DNA from: Lantana camara
Lineage: Eukaryota; Streptophyta; Magnoliopsida; Lamiales; Verbenaceae
Assembly: GCA_037501455.1 (NCBI GenBank)
Contig: CM074855.1
Coordinates: 50,413,001-50,477,000 of the forward strand
Length of the DNA stretch: 64,000 nucleotides
Reading direction: 5' to 3'
The notes under the pieces are model-generated. The model saw nothing but the letters and a program-made list of their open reading frames with translations, was not told where the DNA came from and searched no databases. A program made the position numbers and the translations under genes. This document shows positions 36,445 through 48,630 of the stretch, in pieces (position 1 is the first letter of the stretch; each line of letters starts with the position of its first letter).

Positions 36445-36750
36445 CTCGTATTTGATTTCGATTTTTGTGTCAACTTGCCATGCATGAATTATGTGATTTA
36501 TGAATGCACGTATGAGAACTTCGATTTGACATATGATACCAATACATTTGACATATGCTCTGTACATATTTCCTTTGTTAAAAGGGGTTAATGTGATATT
36601 TTTCAAAAGTTAAGGGTGACAATCACTTTAAATTCAAAAGTTAGGGGGTAAAATACACTTAAAGCCAAAGGATGAGGGGTGTCTGTAATTAACCCAAAAA
36701 AAAGTAATGAAAAATTTAGTACTTACAGGTTTGTAAATGTAGGCAAAATA
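36445..36750. other. Unassigned sequence right of copia D
   Basis: No gene. May continue the LTR fragment begun at 26688. Two similar stretches (around 36605 and 36640, aaaagttaggg) suggest a small old repeat. Confidence 0.4.
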
Positions 36751-36780
36751 AGCGTTAGGAAAAGAGTTTTTCTTGTAGTG
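36751..36780. mobile_element. CACTA-type transposon terminus
   Basis: The segment ends ttttcttgtagtg, the reverse complement of CACTACAAGAAAA, the hallmark end of plant CACTA (En/Spm) elements, followed by ata. I cannot find the opposite terminus, so this is one end of a truncated element inside the MULE. Confidence 0.5.
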
Positions 36781-38110
36781 ATAATTATTGTAAATTTAAT
36801 GTATAGTTAAAACATAAAACACAATGAATTAATTTAAAGTATTAAACTAGTTAGAATGAAATAAACATATGTAATAATTTAAAAACCTTCCATCATTCGA
36901 GCTAAAAATCATATTTAACTTATACATACATAAATACACACATACATATACATATATATATTGAATAAATTAATATTCAATAAATTATTGATTGAAATTA
37001 ACGTGCAATTGAGTATTTCATTTCCTTTTGAAAATGATAATAACTTATAATTATTTGTTTTAATATATATAGTAATATCACTTAGTTTTCACAATAAATA
37101 GAACTAATGTATGTATGTATGTATGTTAATTATCTTAAAAGATATTAACAATATCAAATTTAAAATAAATATATATTTGGTAGTTTTTCGAATATTATAT
37201 AGCCTCATTTATATTATTCCTCATTATTAAACATTAAATCATTTATTTATTAAATAATATTAAGTTAAAAACATTATATCTCTAAAATAACTAATAACAT
37301 TGAAGTACAGAATTAATATGACTCACTTTTTAAATTGACATAATCCTATATTTTCCAACAATAAAAAGATTATATGTATAATAATCAACTTATAATTAAA
37401 AAAAAAAAATCACATATAGTATAAACATAAAACTTATCCAATGCATTTGGTAAAATGAAGTTAACATTTTAAACTTGTTTGGAGAATAAATTGATTGTAC
37501 TAATATAAATCAAGATCAATTTTATAAATTCAATTCAGTCGATATTATTTGACTCTACATGAAACTAATAGTTTTCTATATTTGTTTCATTTCTAAACAC
37601 ACATAATTGTATTTTAAATTTATCAAAAATTAAATTTCATTAGAAATTTGGTAATTATTTGGTAGAAACATAATTTATGAGAATCTAAATTATAAGACAA
37701 CAAAAAAATAATTTATGAGAATCTAATAAAATTTTGCTATTTCTATGTCGGACTAGAGAAAATCAATTAGAAGATGATATATTCACAAACAACATATTTT
37801 GCATGCCTATTTTTAATTAATTTTTAATATTTTTTTTGGTGCAAAATTTTTAATATTAAAATGCGTAGAACTTTCAAATTAAAGAAAATGATTGGAGAAA
37901 AAATAGGAGTTTAAAAGTTTTTATAAAATGATTATCGATTATCGATTATCGATTATATTTTTTAAATTAATTATTAGAAATAAAGTAGAAGAATTATAGC
38001 AAATAATGTTTCAATTTAAAATAAATAAATTAAATTAACGTAGTTGGTTAGAGAAAAAATAGGAACCTCAACATGATGGTTGATTTAAAAATACGTATTT
38101 TTAAATTAAA
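36781..38110. other. AT-rich right part of the MULE, no gene
   Basis: Very AT-rich with short runs: an (ATGT)n stretch near 37109-37126 and a gattatc tandem near 37930-37956. No coding sequence or known domain. The right TIR follows. Confidence 0.6.
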
Positions 38111-38185
38111 TAAAATTAGTACAGATAAGTACGGACCGACCTAACGTAAGTTCAGTACAAATCCAACCTAATAATAGACAACCCC

Positions 38186-38606
38186 AAGTTTTATTTTCTC
38201 TAAGTATTTAGAGAAATACTTTCGGAGCCCACACTCCGAGGGTTTCTCTGGGGTTATTGTAGGGAAGCTTTGCCGGTTTCACGAGGAGATCGGGGTTCTC
38301 AGGAGGTGAATTTGGGAGCTGGAAAAATATCGTTAGATAGCCATATTTGGAGTACGGTAATATTTTACAGTTGTATTATTTTAAGCATGATAAATAATAT
38401 GCTCTTAAGTGTTAATTACATGTTAGATATTTATCTACTTAAGTGATTTAAAATTTATTATCAATTACATGTATATACTAGAGTAGATCCGGCTAGTCTT
38501 CTGCTATTGTATTAAAATGTTTTAGAAATATTTTAATACTTGAATTATAAACAAAAATTTAAAATGTGTTCCCGGACCGCTACTGTTCTGGGCCCACCTC
38601 CCAGCA
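38186..38606 (+). repeat. 3' LTR of copia C, second segment
   Basis: Resumes the LTR exactly at the duplicated aagttttat and runs to cctcccagca (cccaaca in the 5' LTR). Followed by agtgc, the right half of the element's target duplication. Confidence 0.92.
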
Positions 38607-38979
38607 AGTGCGCCATTTATTGAATTGATTTAATTCAGGACAGGTTACGATAGGATTTTGGATTTAGTTGAACCCGTTTATATGATTATTTTATTCTATT
38701 GATTCGGGACAGGTTAGGACAGGTTGATGGAACTAGTGGAACCCGTACTTAAATTCTTGTTGGAATTGCGTTTACTTTATTGCTAGTGAATGAATAACTG
38801 CCTTCCTTCCGCATTTTAGTTACTGTTGATTGTTCCAGGGTTAGATTCCGCCTAGTCAGGACAGTCTTTTTCTGGTCTTCCGTTCGCTGTGAGTTTGGTT
38901 TATGTATGGATTAGTCCATTTCATATATGGACCGAACTCATGGTGCGGGGGATGTGGTGCCCTCGTCTCGGGTGCTACA
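38607..38979 (+). repeat. LTR of element B, second segment
   Basis: Continues the LTR interrupted at 13816: cgggacaggtt, ggaacccgt, ttccgcctagtcagg and gtgcgggggatgtggtg blocks, ending gggtgctaca at 38979 just before a PBS. This makes it the 5' LTR of B. Confidence 0.85.
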
Positions 38980-38987
38980 TCTTTAAG

Positions 38988-38999
38988 TGCTATCAGAGC
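38988..38999 (+). other. Primer-binding site of element B, one mismatch
   Basis: TGCTATCAGAGC, one change from TGGTATCAGAGC, after the 8-nt spacer tctttaag. Same geometry as in A and G. Confidence 0.85.
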
Positions 39000-39869
39000 T
39001 CCAGGTTGCAAAACTGGAGTTCAAGTGTCATGTTATGTCAAGTCTAGGTCGTACGACTTAGGAACTACTTGTCAACGTGTGCATTGCATCGTCCTTGAAC
39101 ATCGAATCGTGTTTCTCTTAAATTTTATCGAAGTACTTGTTGCATTTTGCATCAAATCCGTGTCTTTGGTGTTGACTATGTGACATGAACATGCACTAAC
39201 AACATGCATTTATCCTCGAATTGATTTATGATTTATAGGTTATGAAGATAATATCGAACCACGGCCAATCTCGACGATAACCATAATCTATCACAAGTTC
39301 TTCTATTTAACTCGAAAGTTGTCAGGAATACATTGGGGATTCCTACAAAAATTCAAGAGTCAGGATTTTTCTAGTTGGGCTATGGTTCGGGTGATAAGAA
39401 CTCGGAATAGGAGGTTAGTTTGTGGAAAAAGTTCTCAAGTTCTATCGAAAAGTGAATCCTTGATGAGGTAAAGTTGGGGTGTATGATGATTACGACTTAT
39501 AAGAATCAACACCTACACTTACATTACAAAAGTTAGTCAATCGTATTCAACGGGGTCATCTAACCCAAGAAGGAGGTGATGATAGTTAAGGAGAGTCAAA
39601 GTAAAATAGGTTCGTGGGTGATGAGCAACAAAGATCATCAAAGAAGGTTCGATTAGAATAGGGTCGGTGGATGATGAGCAATACGGACAATCAAGGAAGA
39701 ACTTCCAAATAAATCAATCCACTAGAAATCAATTTTGGGCAAGAAAAAGAAGAAAAGGTAAATTGAGTCACTTCGGATTTCGGGAAAAGAAAGAAGTCGA
39801 ATTGGAGGAAGTTAGAGAGAACCGACCAATATAATGATTTCAAGTTCATGGAAATCCAATATACTAAAG

Positions 39870-40240
39870 GTTCTATCTTTGGACGGGTTGGAGTTTATTT
39901 TCCAGATCCAAGCTGAATTGTCGTGTTGTGAGGCCGAATTGGGAGATAAGGAACAACAAATGGAAACGATAAAGAAAGGCAAAGAGTTGTCGGAGGAAAG
40001 TTATGTGCTCAAGTGTGACTAATTGGAGGGCGATTCCTTCAACCAATATGAACTCACAAGAATAGATCTAGGGAACTTCGATCAAGGTGACAACTAGGAG
40101 GAGGATTCGGGACAACATTTGGGGATCAATCTTTGAAGGGAGTTAAAACATTGATTCCACGGACATAGAGGAATTTAGATTCAAGAAATTGCAATCTCGA
40201 GCTACGAAAATATACAAGTTGATGCCAGAGAATTTTGAAG
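39870..40240 (+). pseudogene. Conserved coding relic of the LARD interior (copy B)
   Basis: GLEFIFQIQAELSCCEAEL, then KEQQMETIKKGKELSEE and VLKCD, followed by TAA where copy A has a Gln codon. The frame continues as LEGDSFNQYEL and NFDQGD. A later segment in another frame reads GSIFEGS and IEEFRFKKLQSR, matching the end of copy A. The copies differ at many residues yet stay alignable as protein, suggesting a real ancestral gene. Family unknown; possibly coiled coil. Confidence 0.5.
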
Positions 40241-41746
40241 ATTTAGAAGACCATGGGTAAACAAGAAATAATCAACAAATTCGAGACAAGCCGTGATTGA
40301 AGAAATAAAGAACAAGTTGCCGGGCTAAAGTTTACCGCTACGGTGACAGGTGTATCGCATCCATAGCACGTGCATCATACATCTCTTTAAATTATTTAAA
40401 TTTCTTTATTTATAAACGCACCTCTAATTGATATAATTGCTCAAAAGTGTTTCATCTTTAATTATTAGAAAATGTGCTACGTGCATTGACATCTTAACCC
40501 GACATGCATTGTTTAGTGTTTATTTGATAGGAAATTTTCTTCGCTTCACCATCGAGCATTATTCCGACCGAGTCTCGTTTGAATCAAGAAGAGAAGAAAT
40601 ATTTGGGTTGTAACCGGAGGATGGAACAAAGGAAGTAGGTTACTACCCCTACTGGTAGGTTGTAACCGGAGGATGGATCAAAGTGAATGTGAGTGAGATC
40701 ACCGAGCATGTGAAGCAACTAGAATCGTTTAAACCAAGGACGCAAAAATGAAGAAGTCGAGAATCTTCAATTTAAGAGGCGATGTCACGAGCTCAACGGA
40801 TAAGAATAGGAATTCTTAAGGGGGAGAGCACGATCGGGAGATGACTTAAATCCATGGTTGTGCTCGATTGAGTCACATATAGTAGGAACAATGAAAATGC
40901 AAGAATAGACAAATAACGAGGTCCTACCCACAGTGGCAATGGACGAACTAGAAGATTCTAGCACACGATGAAATTCGAAGACTGGGATGGATGAAGCTTC
41001 GATAATAATATCAGAAGAGACAGGTACTTTGAGAGATGATGTTAACAAATTCCAGTTAACCAAGTCCTCAACAAAGAACTAAACCGGGTTGTCTGGGAGA
41101 TTAAAGATCGAAGATTGGGTCGAGAACGGATTTTCTCAACTAACCAGGAAAATGAAAAGTTATATTTTTCCACAAAACTTTTGTGACATCAATAACGGCC
41201 CTAGTGTCGTGTACATGATAGATTTTGGTATGGTCAAAGATAGTGGATTTGAACCTGATTGAAGGATGAATGTTCTGAAGGTATGCGGGATAAACCAGAG
41301 CACAGTTAATTAAAGAAGATAACCGAGAGTAACGACCTGAATGGAATTAAGAATAGGATCAACCAAGGGTTTGACTTTTTCTCAGTCGAGCACATACTAA
41401 AGATATGAAAGACAGGTCACAAGTCAAGCCAGCTAGTGTTCAGACCATCCAACCGTATTACAAAGTCACCAACATTATTTGCATTACTATAGTGAGCGGT
41501 ACATCAAACATTCATGGCATATACATACATGCAACTTTAATTTGAACAATTTCATGATGTTAGGTTCCTTGGTCAGTAATTGTATTAATTGCTTTTGTAT
41601 GATAATCGATGTGCTTGATATCTTCCACCTGCTTATTATGTGCTTGTTGTGTGATGTAACTATATTTTACGTTTTGGTGTTTACTTTGTGCCGAGGGGTG
41701 TTGAGCCATTTCGTGTAGTGCTCGGAGACTCTCTTGCTTTGTGTTT

Positions 41747-41823
41747 GAGAGACGGGGTTCTCTCGTTGTTTGTTCGAGAGATGGGGTTCTCTCATTAGTT
41801 GCTTGAGAGACGGGGATTCCCTC
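41747..41823 (+). repeat. Tandem hairpin array upstream of the purine tract (LARD B)
   Basis: Three units GAGAGACGGGGTTCTCTC (41747, 41776, 41805; period 29 bp), each self-complementary. They lie about 290 bp before the purine tract. Confidence 0.85.
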
Positions 41824-42108
41824 ATTTGTTTCTTATTATCTGTTTTGCTTACCTCTGGTGGCAGCTTAGACTTTCGAGTGCTTAGGCCTTATGGTGAGTT
41901 AAGGGTCGTGACTAAACAATAAGTTGCACCGAATCAAGCTCGAGGACGGATTGGTCCTCTTTTCAATGCATCGAAGATCCCCCTTGTTGCTTGAAGACCT
42001 ATCCCGAACTAATTCTGACAGGGAGTTGCTAACCCCCGTGGGATGAACATGGGAAAGTTTGCTTAGAGTCCACAAATCGAGGCAGTGGACCTGGAGACCA
42101 GGTCCTCT

Positions 42109-42122
42109 TAAGGGGAAGAGGT
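42109..42122 (+). other. Polypurine tract of element B
   Basis: TAAGGGGAAGAGG then T, directly before TGTGACGCCCC of the 3' LTR (42123). Confidence 0.85.
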
Positions 42123-43161
42123 TGTGACGCCCCGTGTTTTCGGATCAATCAAGGTTGACGTCACGAGTGAGGCCAGGTCGAGTGTTATGTGTTTATTTAT
42201 GTTTTAATTTCTATTTGTGTACCTAATTTGTTTACTTACCTGAATAAACTTCTAGTTCGTGTATTAATTGTCTAATTGCCCTTAATTGCAAACTTATGAA
42301 AATATATGTAATTAATTGAAATATGTGTTTTGTCTCTATTCGACCTCTAATTTAAATTATATGGGTTAATCTTTATTTATGAGGAGCCAATAACTTGATT
42401 GGACTTTGTTTAAATATTTGGGGTCGTTTTCCTAATTTATGAATTTCGAATTGGGTTTAATTGGACCTTGTCATAAATTTTAGGGGTTAATTGAAGCACT
42501 TGATTATTGGAAGGGTTATTTGTAATTTTGGAAAGTGGGATCCCCTTTTCATCCGATTAACCCTAGCCCTCTTGTCATTCCCTTCTTTCCTTCCTTTTCT
42601 TCTTGAGAAGTAGCAGCAGCGGTGCAGCTACAGCCAATCCTCCATGCCACCGTCGCCGTGCCATCCCTTCTCCTCCGGCCACCATGCTCACCAGCGCCAC
42701 TACACACCGCCGGCATCATCATCTTCACCTCCCTCCGCCATCTCTGCTCTCTCTCTCTTTCTCGCAACAAAAACGCAGCCGGTGCAACCTTGCTAATCGC
42801 CATGGATTCTGCAATAATAGCAACCTTCGCCCTCACCATTCTCAGTTCCGACAACCACTAATTCGTCGCCTCGGTTCTGATAACCACCATCTCCAGTCAC
42901 CGCTGCCCCATTTCTCCAGTTCTTCCCTTTCTCCCTTGCTCCCTTGACCCTACTCTAGCCGCGGAAGGAACCCAACAGGAACTATCATCAGCTTGCTCTT
43001 CTCTTTTCAGCTGAGCAGCTACATCACACCACCGACGGAATTCCAGCCACCAATCACCGTCTCTGGATATCACCACCGCTAACCTTGCTGCTCCTCTTTA
43101 AATTATAAACCACCAATCACCATCTCTGGATATCAGCCACCAATCACCGTCTCTGGATATC
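42123..43161 (+). repeat. 3' LTR of element B, first segment
   Basis: Starts TGTGACGCCCC, with a TGACGTCA palindrome about 30 bp in (42154-42161). A CT-rich leader-like stretch follows (42560-42960) with overlapping open frames of up to 114 codons that lack recognisable domains. Near its end a 24-bp unit (caccaatcaccgtctctgga...) occurs three times (43048, 43110, 43139). At 43162 it switches to inverted G-type LTR sequence; the rest of the LTR body is missing. Confidence 0.8.
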
Positions 43162-45643
43162 GCCCGAGATTACAACTAATCAATTTAATAATTCAATCAT
43201 GATCAATTTAATACATGGCTCGGCGAGTGAGGGCAATTATCCAACCTTTCTCCAAAAGTGTACAATCATGAGTGTTTCAATTTATTAGGTTATCATGCAA
43301 GTAATTACGTGCGATCAATTAGTAGTTTCATGAACTCCTTGCTCCGGGTGATGGTGGGCTTGCAAGACCCAACCATCCAATCATGGTGTACGTCGGAAAC
43401 ATGACTCCCACGCACGGGATTTCTACCTCCACCAAACCTCCTGGTGGATTCAGAGGTGATCCCACAATGGTGAGGATAGTGCAAGAGTTACCCGTCAACC
43501 CTTGCTTTCCCGGTTGGCTCAATACACTACCCTCGGGGCCCAACGTGAACAATAGTTACTCGCCAAAACAATCAATCAATCCGTTCATTTCATGAAACCG
43601 ATTGTAAATCAATAAGATTTGAAAACTATAATTATATATATACTTTTGGCCGAAAACAACACATAGGGTTGTAAGGGTTCTAAGTATCTAGAATTAAACC
43701 TCACCTGACGAACGACGGGACAAGACAAGGGTACAAGAAGGTGCCCAAACGATCCATGATCTTCGTCCTGGAGAAAAACTGGTTAAGAAAGGGAATAGTG
43801 GAAACCCGTGAGACGAGACTCAATATGAAACCAAGTATGACGCACGACCATACTCATGTAAATAAATAAAACAAGTAATCAAGTGACACTTAGCATGTAT
43901 GAAAACTAATTAACACCTAAGAGGTTAAATTAATATCAAGAAATCATGTATTCATATTATTCAATTATTTCAAGTTCAATTCATGTAAGGCATGGAGTCA
44001 CACAATCATATTTGAGCAATTAAGTACTAAGTAGTGTCAATTAGGAGATACTTATCAATTAATCAAGTATATGTATCATAAATTCACATATGGGAGCCAA
44101 GAGAGTGAAAGGAATGCAATAAGAAAGGTTTTGGTGAAGTTTGGCAAAAACGGACAATTTTAGGAAACGCACACGCTGTAGGAAAACTGGAATATCTTTA
44201 ATTCTAGAAGTGGGAATTGAGTTTTGTTTATTGGGAATGAAACTAGACACAGAGACCTTTCCGAGGATATATGGATCGTATTTTAGTTCAAAGTGAGGAG
44301 AAAATGGCATAAGTCCGAAGTTAAGCGAGTGAAGTTTGTCGGGAAGATAGCGACACCTAAAAGAATTAATTATATCTCACAAATGAGAAGATATATTGAG
44401 TTTATTCCAATTGCAGGTTGTTCTAGACTTCACGAGGTTTCCGTCGGTTCAAAATTCAGGCCAATTGCAGTTCGGATGAGGGTGTCGCGGCCATGACAAA
44501 ATCACACTGGAAATCAGTCGAGGCCGCAACTGAAAATTACCCAACTTTCGAATTGTTGGTCGCGGCCGCGACCGAAAATGGTCACGAAAACTGTCGCGGG
44601 CGCGACCTTCAAGTCCAGCAGCAGAAAAAGCTTCGGGAAAAATAGGGCAAGCTCGATTTTTGGCTCCCAATCCACTTTCACACCAAATCAAAGCAAGAAT
44701 CAACCCAAAACTAGCATCTAACATGCATATAACTCACATATATCAAGTAGGCACCATTTAATCCATGGAAACATACATAGATCATCAAGAAATCATCAAC
44801 CAAACCCTATATATATATCATGATATCCAAGTCTCAAATTATTCATGAATTCATGCAAGCTTTCAAGATTAATGATCCTAAGCATGCTTCTAATCACTTA
44901 TACACAAGAAATCATCAAATAACCCTCAAGCCCTAATCATAATCATCAAGGAATTCAAACAACTTCATGTTATACCTTGAAATGAAAGAAGAATGGAAGG
45001 AAATGGTGGTACGATGATGATGTTTCAACTTGAATGCTAACTCCTTGAATTCTTGCTTGAAATTTGATGAAACCCTCCCTTCTCTTATCTTGGTGTAAAA
45101 ACCGATTCTTAGTGTGTGTGTGTGTGTAGTTCTTGTATGCAATGTAATGTATGAGAATGTGGAAGAAGAGATACATATATGATATATTATATCTCCCACC
45201 AGCCTACACTAATCCCCATTAATTGCACTTAAGTCCCTAAGTTATTTAAATGAATGAAATCAAGTTTCAATCCATGATATATGAGCAGTTAACTTCAATT
45301 CATGTTATGCAATTTAGTCCATATAATTAGGAAATGATCAAGTAAAGTCATGTAGAAGCATTTAATCACTTATCAATTAATTCATGTATTTTCCACGTTA
45401 GTGACAATTCATACAAATGCATAAAAGTATATAATGCATATAATATCATGAAAGTTATAAATAAATAATTAAAATAATTCTCAAGTTAGGGAAAATTATC
45501 AATTAAAGACAATTAATCAAGTAAAACATGTTCGACAATTATTTCACATAAATTCTCACGTTAACAATAATTTCATGGAAACAATTAGTAATATAATATC
45601 ACATAATATCATGTAATGTATAATTGAAAATTGGGGCATTACA
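43162..45643 (-). repeat. G-type LARD LTR fragment, joined into LTR B
   Basis: Reverse-oriented LTR homologous to those of element G, from gcccgagattacaac (compare 52476) to ggggcattaca (45643). Its first 570 bp or so (plus-strand left end) are missing, together with the middle of the surrounding B LTR, so a deletion spans the junction. Carries the GTCGCGGCCGCGAC palindrome array (44483-44607). No gene; open frames inside are LTR sequence. Confidence 0.75.
44483..44607. promoter_or_regulatory. Paired near-palindrome array in G-type LTR fragment
   Basis: 16-bp units at 44483, 44516, 44558 (GGTCGCGGCCGCGACC, perfect) and 44592; starts 33, 42 and 34 bp apart. Confidence 0.6.
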
Positions 45644-45789
45644 TCCAGGGTTAGATTCTGCCTAGTCAGGACAGTCTTTTTCTTATCTTCCGTTCGCTTT
45701 GAGTTTGGTTTATGTATGGGTTAGTCCATTTCATATGTGGACCGAACTCATGGTGCGGGGGATGTGGTGCCCTCGTCTCGGGTGCTACA
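45644..45789 (+). repeat. 3' LTR of element B, terminal segment
   Basis: Matches 38835-38979, the end of B's 5' LTR, nearly base for base (tccagggttagattctgcctag to gggtgctaca). Ends B; sequence of LTR E follows directly. Confidence 0.9.
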
Positions 45790-46599
45790 TTTTGCCCTTT
45801 CCTGAGAACTCCTAAACGACCGTTTGGAATTTTTTCAGAAACCAGAAATGACCGTTTCGGACCCTTCTATTTGGTTTTTATATTTTTCTCGTTTCGCGTG
45901 CTTTCTTCGTGCTTTCACTTCTATATCCTTTCCTCGACTCTTTTAGATGTTATGGATTATATGCATGTTGAATTCTCATGTATGCATGAATGATTCTATG
46001 AACTTGAAATTTCAATTATTGCTTTATGTTCGTTTATTCATTATGTGGGACATTTATTGTGCACATGAACATGTTATGGATATAATATGACTTCATACTC
46101 ATGCCAAATGCATTTTAATCATTTTCCGTGCGTCATACTTGGTTCATATTGAGTCGTGTCTCACTCGTGCACTGTTTTTCTTGTCCAGAGGGTTCTTAGG
46201 AGGCTGACGAGCCAGCTTTATAGGGTTCGGGGAGTTTGTTATTGCCTTTTTGGTTTGGCAGGTAAGGAAATGATAGGTTACATATTATAAAACCTACAAC
46301 CCGATTATATGATGAATTGGCTAAAATCTATCTTATATGTAGGTACCTTGATTTTAAATGAGCAAATGTTTGCAAAATGAAACCGAGACCTGCTCCTTTC
46401 CTATTTTGGCGAGAATCTTGCACTTCCTGGAGCCCAGGGGCTTGTGTATTGAGAGAATCGAGAAAGTATGGGCTGACGGTCATCTCTTTCATGAGTCCCA
46501 CCTTTTTGGAGCAGCCCGGACGTCCATCAGGAGGTTTGGTGGACCGATGGGATTCCGGTCAATGGAATTCATGTACCCATTGATCACCTTGTCCTGGGT
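45790..46599 (+). repeat. LTR of element E, first segment
   Basis: LARD-type LTR body resuming after B: a palindrome pair (45812-45859), then the cgtgcgtc block (46127), a ggcgagaat block (46406) and a gagcccagggg block (46430). The front half of this LTR should lie left of B, outside the window. Interrupted at 46600 by solo LTR F. Confidence 0.75.
45812..45859. promoter_or_regulatory. Near-palindrome pair in LTR E
   Basis: CTAAACGACCGTTTGG (45812-45827) and AGAAATGACCGTTTCG (45844-45859), starts 32 bp apart. Probably the second pair of an array whose first pair lies upstream of B. Confidence 0.5.
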
Positions 46600-47551
46600 T
46601 GTAACGCCCCGTTTTCCTGACAAGCCATGTATGACGTCACGAGTGCATTTAGGCTGAGAGTTATGTGACTTATATGTTTTTATTTGCTAAGTGGACGTTT
46701 ATTATAATTACTTTCTTGAATTAATTACCATTACGTGACCTACATGATTTATATGACCTTTGAGCATTCTATTTAAATTCCTTTACAATACGTATACTTG
46801 CTTAATTAATGTTTTGTTTCGATTATGTGCCTATTTGAAATTATATGAAATCCTTGGACTCAATTGAACTTTGAATTGGACCCCAATTACTCACCTACCA
46901 AACCTTGGGGCCCTAATTGGATCACTTAAATTCTCAAAGGACCAAAGTGCAAATTCTTCCCTTCTCCCTCTCCATTTACACGATATACACACACCCAACA
47001 CCCCATTCTTCTTCTTCTCATTTTTCTCTCAAAATGCAAGACTCCAAACCCCTTTTTCTTCTTCTCTTCAATCGATCCAAGCAAGACCAAGAAAGACAAC
47101 ATTTTCAAGCTCCATTCTTCTCCCTCAAGCTCAAGCTTCAAGCCCTCCATATTCTTCCTTCTCTTATCCTCTTTTCTTCCAAGGTATATGTGTATTTATA
47201 TGAATATGTTGGGTGATAATTATGGTTGTATGATTCTTGGTTAATAAATTGAATCTTGGTGTGTATATGCATGAATATATGATAATCTATGAATTCTATG
47301 CTTGATGGTTGGAATTCTTGGAGGAAGAGTATGTGTATGTATATGTCTGTATATATATGTGTGTGTTTGATGTGGGTTTGATGAATTCATGGATTAATAC
47401 TTGTTTTGATGTGTATTTTGTGTGCTATATCTTGTGTTTTGATGTAATTGTGAGTTATTTTGGTTGGGTTCATGATTTGGGATGATTTTGGAGCCTTCCC
47501 TTCGAGCTAAATCTGATCCCCTGCCCTGTCCCTTTTTCAAACAGAGCATAC

Positions 47552-47673
47552 CCAAACGGGCATTTGGATACCTAGTTCATTCACCAAACGCCCGTTTAGA
47601 AAGCTACTGCCTCACCCGAGGACCCTCAAAAGCCCCTTTCTGCTTTCAGACTAATTTTCAAACGGGCGTTTCT
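47552..47673. promoter_or_regulatory. Paired near-palindrome array in solo LTR F
   Basis: CCAAACGGGCATTTGG (47552), CCAAACGCCCGTTTAG (47584), TCAAAAGCCCCTTTCT (47625) and TCAAACGGGCGTTTCT (47658). Starts 32, 41 and 33 bp apart, the spacing seen in the A and G arrays with unrelated sequence. Confidence 0.6.
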
Positions 47674-48630
47674 CTCTCATACAAACTTCGATTGACCTGA
47701 TATTTGAACCCATGGAATCCTCATTAAGCTTAGAACACTCTCCAATTGAAATCAACGAAATATAATTTCTATTTTGTGAGTTATAATCAATTCATTTTGG
47801 TGTCGCCACTTTACAGGAAATCTGCACTCCTTGAACTTTGGACCTACGCCATTTTCTCCTCGCTATGAACCACGATTTGATCCATATATCATTTTAAAGG
47901 TATATGTGTCTACTTTCATATCCAATAAACAAAACCCAATTCCCACTTCTCAAACTCAAGATATACCCATTTTCCTACAGCTTAAGCATTTCCGAAAATT
48001 ATCCGTTTTTGCCAAACTTCACCAAAACCCCTCGTATTGCATTCCTTTCACATCCTTGGCTCCCGTATGTGACTTGTATGAATTATATGCTTGCTTAATT
48101 GATAATTATGATCTTATTTGACACTCCTTAGTCCTTACTTTCTTAAGTTTGATTGTTTGAATCCGTGTTTGATACGTTGACTGAATTCGTTTGAGTAATT
48201 GAGCATAGGAACACGATCACACCATTCCATGACCTTCTTATGCTTTATTTCATATTCAATCATGTTATGACACGATACACCACTTTGTGAACATTATCGT
48301 GCATCCTATTTGGTATCATTGAGTCTCCTCTCACGAGTACACCTTGTTTCCTTTCTTGACCTGTTATTCTCCAAGGTGGAGACTTCTGAATCGAATAGGC
48401 ACCGATATTACGCATGTTCCTTATCTCGTGGTATTCCAGGTGAGGGTGTTTTTCGTTTTAGTTATGTATTAAACCCTACAACCCATATATGTGTGTTTTG
48501 GCCAAAATCCTTACTGTATATCTATATTATTTTTCAAAGGATTATCGAGTAAATATTTTAAAAGAATTGAACCGTTTTCAATGAAATAAAATGAATTATC
48601 ATAATTATGATCCCCCGTCTCATAATCCAC

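Larger units (their letters stand above)
25382..38185. mobile_element. Mutator-like (MULE-type) non-autonomous element, expanded by copia D
   Basis: Imperfect terminal inverted repeats of about 70 bp: the left begins ggggatgtcta, the right (reverse strand) ggggttgtcta, and both continue through GTACTGA, AGGTCGGTC and GTAC blocks. The 9-bp target duplication aagttttat (25373-25381 and 38186-38194) is exact. The 5' LTR of element C shows the uninterrupted site (15699-15709). A 9-bp duplication with long TIRs is the Mutator signature. Removing copia D leaves about 3.2 kb, very AT-rich, with no transposase frame, so it is non-autonomous. Confidence 0.85.
13817..38606 (+). mobile_element. Decayed Ty1/copia element C, host to several later insertions
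   Basis: Copia element with LTRs at 13817-16120 and 23599-25381 plus 38186-38606, an initiator-Met PBS, purine tract and crippled gag-pol. It is an old relative of the intact-looking element D: LTRs and protein remnants align throughout. Flanks are agcgc (13812-13816) and agtgc (38607-38611), a 5-bp target duplication with one mismatch. Solo LTR H and a Mutator-like element inserted later. Its insertion split the LTR of element B. Confidence 0.88.
38980..42122 (+). other. Non-coding internal domain of LARD B (3143 bp)
   Basis: Intact-length LARD interior with no nested insertion. It shares with A and G the coding relic (39870-40240), the ggtgacaggt...gcacgtgcatcatac island (40338-40380), the hairpin array and the purine tract (42109-42122). 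No retroviral protein domain seen. Confidence 0.8.

Noticed and set aside
25382..38185. Reading the MULE as a carrier that captured gag-pol (Pack-MULE)
   Set aside because: The copia element has its own LTRs and exact atatg target duplication, so it inserted into the MULE later.
42603..42947. Overlapping open frames (up to 114 codons) in a CT- and GC-rich stretch, looking like a host gene's first exon
   Set aside because: They lie inside B's 3' LTR at the position of the leader-like stretch of the related LTRs; repetitive Ser/Pro/His composition, no domain, open on both strands.
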